From assembly GCF_900143545.1 (NCBI RefSeq), contig NZ_FREV01000003.1, positions 186,001 to 250,000 of the forward strand: a stretch of 64,000 nucleotides of DNA. Direction: 5' to 3'. The stretch's first letter is position 1; every line of letters begins with the position of its first letter. The DNA comes from Loktanella sp. Alg231-35. GTDB taxonomy: Bacteria > Pseudomonadota > Alphaproteobacteria > Rhodobacterales > Rhodobacteraceae. This document shows positions 57,597 to 64,000 of this stretch, piece by piece. A program made the position numbers and the translations under genes. The notes below the pieces were generated by a model. The model saw only the letters and a list, made by a program, of their open reading frames with translations. It did not search any database and was not told the DNA's origin.

Positions 57597-58345
57597 TGAG
57601 CACCCCACTTTTGGAAATGCGCAATATCTCGATCCACTTTGGCGGAATCAAAGCGGTTGACGATGTATCCATCGACGTGATGCCGGGCGAAGTTGTGGGC
57701 CTGTTGGGCCACAACGGGGCAGGTAAATCGACGCTGATCAAGATCCTGTCTGGCGCCTACAAAAAGGACGCAGGCGAGATTTTCGTGGACGGTCAGAAGG
57801 TTGAGATCAACAGCCCCATTGATGCCCGCGAACATAACATCGAGACGATTTACCAAACACTTGCCTTGTCCGACAACCTTGATGCCGCATCAAACCTGTT
57901 TTTGGGGCGCGAGATCACGACCAAATTTGGTCTGGTTGATGACACAGCAATGGAAGCGGAATCGCGCAAGATCATGGCGCGGCTCAACCCGAACTTCCAA
58001 CGCTTCTCTGAACCTGTGCGGTCACTTTCAGGTGGTCAGCGTCAATCGGTTGCGATTGCACGTGCGGTCTATTTCAACGCTCGTATCCTGATCATGGATG
58101 AACCAACAGCCGCCTTGGGTGTCCATGAAACGGCAATGGTTGCGGACCTGATCAAAGAACTAAAGGCCCAAGGCCTTGGCATCTTCCTGATCAGCCACGA
58201 CACCCGTGAAATGATGGATCTTTGCGACCGTGTGTCGGTGATGAAGAACGGCCAGTTGATCGGCACAGAGCGGGTCGAAGACGTGACCGAGGATGACATT
58301 CTGTCGATGATCATCATGGGCAAGAACCCCAAAAAGGCCGCGTAA
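57596..58345 (+). CDS. Xylose ABC transporter ATP-binding protein (single ABC domain)
   Basis: A 249-residue ATPase: Walker [15 protein letters not shown] near 40, signature [14 protein letters not shown] near 143, Walker [13 protein letters not shown] near 165 and switch His in [10 protein letters not shown] near 200. It energises xylose uptake with XylF and XylH. Unlike E. coli XylG (about 513 residues, two fused ABC domains) it has one domain, as in FrcA, so a homodimer is expected. It overlaps both neighbours by one base. Confidence 0.92.
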   Translation: MSTPLLEMRNISIHFGGIKAVDDVSIDVMPGEVVGLLGHNGAGKSTLIKILSGAYKKDAGEIFVDGQKVEINSPIDAREHNIETIYQTLALSDNLDAASNLFLGREITTKFGLVDDTAMEAESRKIMARLNPNFQRFSEPVRSLSGGQRQSVAIARAVYFNARILIMDEPTAALGVHETAMVADLIKELKAQGLGIFLISHDTREMMDLCDRVSVMKNGQLIGTERVEDVTEDDILSMIIMGKNPKKAA

Positions 58346-59784
58346 TGTTCATTGGCCTTGATCTGGGAACGTCGGGTCTCAAGGCTGTTTTGATCAACGA
58401 AGGGCAGGCGATTGTCGCGGAAGCGACAGCGCCGCTAGAGGCTGTGCGCCCGGCACCCGGTTGGTCAGAACAAGCCCCCGCAACATGGCTGGATGCCGCA
58501 GACGCCGCGATACGCGCCCTTGGGGCGCAGGTTTCGCTGGGGACGGTCAAAGCGGTTGGTTTGTCCGGACAGATGCATGGGGCAACCCTGCTCGATGCCA
58601 ATGACGAAGTGCTGCGGCCTTGTATCCTGTGGAACGACACGCGTTCTGCGGTTGAGGCCGCCGAACTGGATGCTGATCCAAAGTTTCGCGCGCTGACCGG
58701 CAATATCGTGTTTCCGGGCTTTACTGCGCCCAAGCTGGTCTGGGTTGCGCGGAACGAACCAGAGGTGTTTGCCCGCGTCAAACGCGTCTTGCTGCCCAAG
58801 GACTATCTGCGCCTTTGGCTGACTGGGGAAGCTGTGGCCGAGATGTCAGATGCCGCTGGCACTAGCTGGCTGGACGTGGGCCAGCGCGATTGGTCGGATG
58901 ATCTGCTGACCGCTACAGGGATGACCCGCGCGCAGATGCCACGGCTTGTGGAAGGCTCCGAAGTATCCGGCCAAATCCGCAACGACCTGGCCATGCGCTG
59001 GGGCCTGCCCGCGGGCGTCGTTGTCGCAGGCGGGGGCGGTGACAATGCGGCCAGTGCCGTGGGCGTTGGTGTGGTAAAGGCAGGCGATGCGTTTGTGTCG
59101 CTTGGTACATCGGGCGTGCTGTTTGCCGCGTCGGACGCCCATCAGCCGGATGCGGCGACGGCCGTGCACACATTCTGCCACGCCTTGCCGGATACATGGC
59201 ACCAGATGGGGGTGATCCTTGCTGCCGCTGATGCGTTGAATTGGTTTGCAGGTATCGCGGACAAACCTGCAGCCGCCCTGACGGATGGTCTCGGCCCCTT
59301 GCAGGCGCCCGGACGGCCGCTATTTTTGCCATATCTTGGCGGCGAGCGGACGCCGCATAATGACGCCAGCATTCGTGGATCATTCCTGCATCTGGATCAC
59401 AGCACTGATCAGGCGGCACTGACCCGCGCGGTGCTGGAAGGTGTCACCCATGCGGTGCGCGACAGCTATGATGCGTTGTCGGCCACAGGCACTAAGATCA
59501 ATCGGCTGATCGCGGTCGGCGGCGGTTCCAAATCCGACTATTGGGTGCAGGCGATTGCCACCTCACTGAACATGCCCATCGCATTGCCCGTTGCCGGCGA
59601 TTTCGGTGGTGCATTCGGCGCGGCGCGTTTGGGCATGATGGCGGCAACCGGGGCAGGGGCCGAAGTGGCGACACCCCCCGATATCGCCCGCACGATTGAC
59701 CCTGACACATCACTCACCAGCGCCTTTGCCGAGGCGCACGCAAGATACCGCGCCAGCTATGACGCGTTGAAAGGACTGACATGA
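58345..59784 (+). CDS. xylB: Xylulokinase
   Basis: Phosphorylates D-xylulose to xylulose 5-phosphate for the pentose phosphate pathway. A FGGY-family kinase of 479 residues: [15 protein letters not shown] at the start, [13 protein letters not shown] near 75, CILWNDTR near 95, [16 protein letters not shown] near 230 (catalytic Asp) and [15 protein letters not shown] near 392. It overlaps xylG by one base and xylA by four (ATGA). It takes the product of the next gene. Confidence 0.96.
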   Translation: MFIGLDLGTSGLKAVLINEGQAIVAEATAPLEAVRPAPGWSEQAPATWLDAADAAIRALGAQVSLGTVKAVGLSGQMHGATLLDANDEVLRPCILWNDTRSAVEAAELDADPKFRALTGNIVFPGFTAPKLVWVARNEPEVFARVKRVLLPKDYLRLWLTGEAVAEMSDAAGTSWLDVGQRDWSDDLLTATGMTRAQMPRLVEGSEVSGQIRNDLAMRWGLPAGVVVAGGGGDNAASAVGVGVVKAGDAFVSLGTSGVLFAASDAHQPDAATAVHTFCHALPDTWHQMGVILAAADALNWFAGIADKPAAALTDGLGPLQAPGRPLFLPYLGGERTPHNDASIRGSFLHLDHSTDQAALTRAVLEGVTHAVRDSYDALSATGTKINRLIAVGGGSKSDYWVQAIATSLNMPIALPVAGDFGGAFGAARLGMMAATGAGAEVATPPDIARTIDPDTSLTSAFAEAHARYRASYDALKGLT

Positions 59785-61085
59785 CCGACTTTTTCAAAGG
59801 CATCACCGCTGTTAAATATGAGGGCCCCGACAGCGACAACGACTATGCCTTCCGCCACTACAACCCCGAAGAAGTGGTGATGGGCAAACCAATGAAGGAT
59901 CATCTGCGATTTGCCGCGGCTTATTGGCATTCCTTCGCGTGGCCCGGTGGCGATCCCTTTGGCGGGCAGACCTTTGACCGGCCGTGGTTTGACGAAAGCA
60001 TGGATGCCGCCCGGCTTAAGGCGGATGTTGCGTTTGAGATGTTCCAGATCCTGGGCGTACCCTACTTTTGTTTCCACGATGCGGACGTGCGGCCAGAGGG
60101 TGCAACATTCGCGGAAAGCACGAAGAACCTTGAGCAAATCGTTGATTACTTTGGTGAAAAGATGGATGCGACAGGAGTAAAGCTGCTCTGGGGCACGGCC
60201 AATCTGTTCTCGCACAAGCGGTTCATGTCGGGTGCGGCCACGAACCCAGCCCCGGATGTCTTTGCCTATTCGGCTGCCACCATCAAGACCTGCATGGATG
60301 CGACGATGAAACTGGGCGGTGAAAACTATGTCCTTTGGGGCGGGCGCGAAGGTTATGAGACCCTGTTGAACACCGACATGGGGCGTGAACGCAGGCAGGC
60401 AGGCCGCATGTTGCAGATGGTTGTCGACTACAAGCACAAGACAGGCTTCAAAGGCGCGATCCTGATTGAACCCAAACCGCAGGAACCAACCAAGCATCAG
60501 TATGACTACGACGTGGCCACGGTTTACGGTTTCCTCAAAGAGTTCGGGCTTGAGGGCGAGGTGCAGATGAACATCGAGCAGGGTCATGCGATACTTGCGG
60601 GCCATTCGTTTGAGCATGAACTGGCGATGGCACGCGAGTTGGGCATTTTCGGCTCTATCGATATGAACCGCAATGACTATCAATCTGGCTGGGACACCGA
60701 CCAGTTCCCCAACAATGTGCCAGAAATGGCCTTGGCTTATTACGAGGTGCTGCGCGCAGGTGGTTTCACGACTGGGGGCACCAACTTTGATGCAAAACTG
60801 CGCCGTCAGTCGCTGGATGCCGAAGACCTGATCCTTGCCCATGTCGGCGGGATGGATGCTTGTGCCGCAGGGTTGAAAGCAGCCGCCGCAATGCTGGAAG
60901 ACGGCAAGCTGGAGGAGGCGCGCAACGCACGTTACGCCGGATGGGACACGCCCGATGCGCAGGGATTGTTGACGCAAGCGACGCTGGATCACTGCTATGA
61001 CAGTGTTCTGCGCGATAACATCAACCCTGAACCTCGTTCTGGCCGTCAGGAGCGGTTGGAAAATCTGGTGAACCGGTACCTTTGA
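59781..61085 (+). CDS. xylA: Xylose isomerase
   Basis: Interconverts D-xylose and D-xylulose. The 434-residue class II form has [11 protein letters not shown] (catalytic His about 100), [55 protein letters not shown] (metal Glu) and [20 protein letters not shown] (metal Asp). It is the last clear xyl gene; together with XylB it gives the isomerase pathway rather than the xylonate (Weimberg/Dahms) pathway. The 116 bases after it hold no clear terminator. Confidence 0.97.
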   Translation: MTDFFKGITAVKYEGPDSDNDYAFRHYNPEEVVMGKPMKDHLRFAAAYWHSFAWPGGDPFGGQTFDRPWFDESMDAARLKADVAFEMFQILGVPYFCFHDADVRPEGATFAESTKNLEQIVDYFGEKMDATGVKLLWGTANLFSHKRFMSGAATNPAPDVFAYSAATIKTCMDATMKLGGENYVLWGGREGYETLLNTDMGRERRQAGRMLQMVVDYKHKTGFKGAILIEPKPQEPTKHQYDYDVATVYGFLKEFGLEGEVQMNIEQGHAILAGHSFEHELAMARELGIFGSIDMNRNDYQSGWDTDQFPNNVPEMALAYYEVLRAGGFTTGGTNFDAKLRRQSLDAEDLILAHVGGMDACAAGLKAAAAMLEDGKLEEARNARYAGWDTPDAQGLLTQATLDHCYDSVLRDNINPEPRSGRQERLENLVNRYL

Positions 61086-61201
61086 TACGGGTGTTTCCGA
61101 CCGACCTTGTGCCTTTGCGGTCCCGCCCATAACGTGGGCCGCAAAGGGACAGGTCCAAGGCGTTGATCGGCACATTATTCAAGACATTCAGGCGCAGATA
61201 C

Positions 61202-62116
61202 ATGGATGTGACCTTGCGGTCAGGTCCAGACTTCACTGTGCGCATTGTCGAGCGACCGGGGCTTTGGATGGCACCGCAGGCCTTGGCTGATCTGAGCGCA
61301 GACTTGCGCCGGATTGCAGGCCGGACTTTGGATGCGGGTAGTCTGACCTATGGGGTTTTCTCGGGCGACCACGCCCGGATGGGTGCGGTTATCATCACGC
61401 TGGTGTCTCGGCGCGATGGCACGCCGGTGGCGTTCAACGCGCTGGCTGTCATGCAACTTGATACAGAGCCGCGCCCAACCGAAGTTCTGCATCTGGGGCT
61501 GGTGATGGTGGACCCAGATGAGCGTTCCAAGAACCTGTCTTGGGTGCTGTACGGGCTGACCTGTTTTTTGATCTTTTTCCGCCGCCAGTTCCGGCCTGTT
61601 TGGGTGTCCAACGTCACGCAGGTGCCTGCGGTTGTGGGGATGGTCAGTCAGATGTTTTCAACCGTCTGGCCGTCGCCGGATGGCGGGCGGCGCACGCTGA
61701 ACCACCTGCTTTTGGCACGCGAAATTATGGCCACACATCGTGATGTCTTTGGTGTGGGCGATGACGCGGGGTTTGATGAAGACCAGTTTGTGATCACCGA
61801 TGCCTATACCGGTGGGTCTGATGATCTGCGCAAAACATGGGATGCAGCGCCCAAGCACCGCGAGGCACGTTACAACAGTTTCTGTGAGCAGCGGCTGGAC
61901 TACACGCGCGGCGATGATGTGCTGCAACTGGGGCAGATGGATGTCGCTGCCATGCGCGGTTATTTGGCGCGCGAAGTGCCAAAGTCAGCGGTTCTTGCAT
62001 TGCTGGCTACGGGCGCTTTGGTGGCGCTGCGCCGGATCGTTTTACCTGCGGTGCATTGGTTTGATGCAAGGCAAAGCTGGTCCATCCTGCGCCCTTATCG
62101 TGGCGACAAATCATGA
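61202..62116 (+). CDS. Uncharacterised protein after xylA
   Basis: A 304-residue protein starting at ATG 61202; a TTG at 61163 would add 13 residues but with rare codons. The first half has a segment (VLHLGLVMVDPDERSKNLS) that weakly recalls a GNAT acetyl-CoA loop, followed by WVLYGLTCFLIFF, and a second hydrophobic stretch near the C-terminus (VLALLATGALVALRRIVLPAV). I do not recognise a family. Its end overlaps the next gene by four bases (ATGA), so the two are coupled. Confidence 0.7.
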   Translation: MDVTLRSGPDFTVRIVERPGLWMAPQALADLSADLRRIAGRTLDAGSLTYGVFSGDHARMGAVIITLVSRRDGTPVAFNALAVMQLDTEPRPTEVLHLGLVMVDPDERSKNLSWVLYGLTCFLIFFRRQFRPVWVSNVTQVPAVVGMVSQMFSTVWPSPDGGRRTLNHLLLAREIMATHRDVFGVGDDAGFDEDQFVITDAYTGGSDDLRKTWDAAPKHREARYNSFCEQRLDYTRGDDVLQLGQMDVAAMRGYLAREVPKSAVLALLATGALVALRRIVLPAVHWFDARQSWSILRPYRGDKS

Positions 62117-63321
62117 TCTCGGCGGCCACTGTCCTGACCCAGCTTTACCTGTCTTGTGCGGCATTGCTGGGGCTTTTTGTGTTGCGACGGGTGCTGATCC
62201 GGCGCGATCCGTGGGATCCTATCAACCGGCGGTTCCTGTTTGGCGTGCTGGTCATGATGGTCCTGTTTCTGGGGCGTGCGTTGATGATTATGACGGGGAT
62301 CGAGGCGTTTCGCATTCTTGTCCTTTGCGCCGCTGCGGTGATCCCTCTGGCGGTGTTGATCCTGACCGAGGGGCTGTTGCGCCGCCATGCGCCGCCCGTC
62401 ATCAAAGCGCTTATCGGTGGCGGTGCGATCCTCTTTGCGCTGTCGGCGCTGTGGTATTCTGACAGCATAGACCCTGGGCGGCTGTTCAGCCTGCTGGGGT
62501 TCCAACTGCTGGGTTTCCTCGTCTCCGGGTGGTTGGTCGCCAGCCGGGATCAGGCGTCGCTTTCGGCCAATGAAAACGCCACGGTGGTACGACTTGGGCT
62601 GTCATTGTTCTTGTTCATCCCGTTGGCGGTAGGGGATTTTCTGCTACTTTACAGTGGGTTACCGATCCAGTTCTCTGCCCTTGGCGTGCTGATCCTATGT
62701 TGGTTGGCCATTGGTTTGGGCCGCGCGCATCTGGGGCACCGGGCCACTTTGGTCAATCTGGCGGTGATGATCGGTGCGGCCGTGATCGTGGGAGCGATGA
62801 TCAGCTTGTTGGCCGGGTTTGATCGCGACGGGGTGTTGATGAGCATCGCCGCGATTATGACCACCCTCTTTGTTGTGGCGATCCTGACAGACGCGCGGTC
62901 CTTGCGGTTGGAGGAACAGAGCATGGGGTTGCTGCGCCATTTGGCGACAACCAACACCGATGACCCGATGGCGTTCTTGCGCGATTTGCAGGATCATCCG
63001 CTGGTGGAAGGGGCCGTTGTCGTCAGTGAGGCAAGCTTGGCAGGCCTCGATGATGCCGTGCTGGACCGCATCTTTGCCGCCGCTCCGGTGCTGCGCCGCG
63101 CGGATCCGCCCCGATTGGGGCCGGTTGCCGAAGACCATATCGCGCATTTGTTCGACAGCTATGCCGCGACCCATGTGATGCTGGGCATGACAGCCCCGCG
63201 CGTGTTGATTGCCTTGTCGATGCCCTCGCTGAGTGCCTCACCTTCGGCAGAGCTGGAGTTGCAAGTTGTGCAAAAGATGGCGGCTTTGATGTCAGCGAAG
63301 GGGGAAAAGCCAGATGAGTGA
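62113..63321 (+). CDS. Uncharacterised multi-pass membrane protein
   Basis: A 402-residue protein with about eight membrane helices in the first 270 residues (for example VLVMMVLFLGRALMIM, ALIGGGAILFALSALWY, LLGFQLLGFLVSGWLVA) and a soluble C-terminal part of about 120 residues that might be GAF-like (DDPMAFLRDLQDHPLVEGAVVV). I do not recognise a family. It overlaps the preceding gene by four bases and the glycerate kinase gene by eight, suggesting one operon and perhaps a sensor or envelope role. Confidence 0.75.
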   Translation: MISAATVLTQLYLSCAALLGLFVLRRVLIRRDPWDPINRRFLFGVLVMMVLFLGRALMIMTGIEAFRILVLCAAAVIPLAVLILTEGLLRRHAPPVIKALIGGGAILFALSALWYSDSIDPGRLFSLLGFQLLGFLVSGWLVASRDQASLSANENATVVRLGLSLFLFIPLAVGDFLLLYSGLPIQFSALGVLILCWLAIGLGRAHLGHRATLVNLAVMIGAAVIVGAMISLLAGFDRDGVLMSIAAIMTTLFVVAILTDARSLRLEEQSMGLLRHLATTNTDDPMAFLRDLQDHPLVEGAVVVSEASLAGLDDAVLDRIFAAAPVLRRADPPRLGPVAEDHIAHLFDSYAATHVMLGMTAPRVLIALSMPSLSASPSAELELQVVQKMAALMSAKGEKPDE

Positions 63322-64000
63322 CCCGCGCGCCGAGGTGTTGCGGATTTTTCAGGCAGGCGTTGCTGCGGCTGATCCTGTCGCCGCCGTGGTGGCGCATCTC
63401 GACGATGTCGATACCCCGGCGCTGATCATTGCCGTTGGCAAAGCCGCCCGCCTGATGGCCAAAGCAGCGCTAGCGCGTTTTGCCGGGGTGCCTTGCATCG
63501 TTGTGACCAATTATGAGAACGCAGCTGAGCTGGATGGGGCTGTGGTATTCGCCGCAGGACACCCGGTGCCAGATGAAAAAGGGGCCAAGGCAGCACAGGC
63601 CGTCATCGCCGCCTTGCAAGTGGCGGCCGGGCCGGTGCTGGCGTTGATTTCGGGTGGTGGCTCTGCCTTGCTGCCGGCACCTGCGGGGCGGTTGACCCTC
63701 GCTGATAAGGCCGCCGTGAACGCCCTGTTGTTGGGGGCGGGGCTGGACATCACAGCGATGAACCTTGTGCGCCAGCAACTCTCTGATCTGAAAGGTGGCG
63801 GGGTCTTACGTCAGGCCGCACCGCAAAAGGTTACCGCGTTGATCTTGTCAGATGTGATTGGCGACGATCTGGCCGCGATCGCGAGCGGGCCAACAGTCGG
63901 GGCAATCGGCAGGCCTGAAGGGGCGATTGACGTGTTGAAAGCGGCCGGTCTTTGGGGAGACGTGCCGGAGGCGGTGCGCGCGCATCTGGAGGCCGCAAAT
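63314..64000 (+). CDS. Glycerate 2-kinase (type II, DUF4147/TtuD-like), partial
   Basis: The N-terminal 229 residues of a class II glycerate kinase: VGKAARLMAKAAL near 40, AAGHPVPDEKGAKAAQAV near 78, ISGGGSALLPAPAGRLTLADK near 112 (the conserved GGGSAL loop), NLVRQQLSDLKGGGVL near 155 and LILSDVIGDDLAAIASGPTV near 178. It forms 2-phosphoglycerate from glycerate in glyoxylate or serine metabolism. It runs off the window end. The start overlaps the membrane protein gene by eight bases. Confidence 0.92.
   Translation, partial: MSDPRAEVLRIFQAGVAAADPVAAVVAHLDDVDTPALIIAVGKAARLMAKAALARFAGVPCIVVTNYENAAELDGAVVFAAGHPVPDEKGAKAAQAVIAALQVAAGPVLALISGGGSALLPAPAGRLTLADKAAVNALLLGAGLDITAMNLVRQQLSDLKGGGVLRQAAPQKVTALILSDVIGDDLAAIASGPTVGAIGRPEGAIDVLKAAGLWGDVPEAVRAHLEAAN

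Noticed and set aside
59757..61175. Long minus-strand open frame of 472 codons
   Set aside because: It is antisense to xylA, which is unmistakable; no family resemblance.

Overview
The window looks like a chromosomal segment of an alphaproteobacterium of the Rhodobacteraceae (Roseobacter-type, close in style to Loktanella/Yoonia). Reasons: fairly high GC, many overlapping ATGA/TGATG gene junctions, a DUF6446-type gene between glyQ and glyS, a GntR-type BioR regulator with TTATCTATAA-like boxes beside bioY-bioB, an aa3-type ctaD, a folB-folP-glmM string, and DUF3422 and MauG/CRTAC1 genes. I see no insertion sequence, prophage, CRISPR array, rRNA or replication origin. No non-coding stretch exceeds 300 bases; the largest gap is 33279-33575, where I see nothing convincing.

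Layout. 1-13 kb: a cut-off SPOR/peptidoglycan-binding/trypsin-like protein, glyQ-DUF6446-glyS, a PPDK-like protein with a worn ATP-grasp half, a SleB-type hydrolase, folB-folP-glmM, and a TerB-like membrane protein. 13-22 kb: EamA transporter, ilvC, a tandem Lrp/AsnC pair, a class V aminotransferase, a UbiH-type hydroxylase, a HAD nucleotidase, a GntR regulator, carA and a YqeY protein. 21.9-24.1 kb: biotin locus bioR-bioY-bioB with three BioR boxes. 24-33.6 kb: DUF2244, a desaturase, a metallophosphoesterase, ctaD, a YbdK-type ligase, a 2OG-Fe(II) oxygenase, a divergent AraC/aldo-keto reductase pair, lipB and tRNA-Leu(GAG). 33.8-38.9 kb: an orphan FkbH-like protein, then an XRE-cupin regulator with kbl-tdh (threonine to glycine plus acetyl-CoA).

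39.0-48.9 kb is the most unusual region. One minus-strand string encodes a SARP-like/TPR regulator, a PAP2/haloperoxidase-fold protein with a GGF-repeat N-terminus, a subtilase, an LCAT-like lipase, and a second subtilase with three HYDIN/ASPM-like repeats and a cysteine-rich tail. None of the four enzymes has an obvious signal peptide or membrane segment. TTCACAC heptamer repeats lie near the regulator and inside the string. Two small uncharacterised genes diverge from it. I do not recognise the set as a described system.

48.9-64 kb: an RluE-like pseudouridine synthase, DUF3422, a convergent MauG-type dihaem/CRTAC1 pair, and a xylose locus: a divergent ROK (XylR-like) regulator and xylF-xylH-xylG-xylB-xylA, with a stem-loop after xylF. 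After xylA come an uncharacterised protein, a multi-pass membrane protein and a glycerate 2-kinase cut by the window end.
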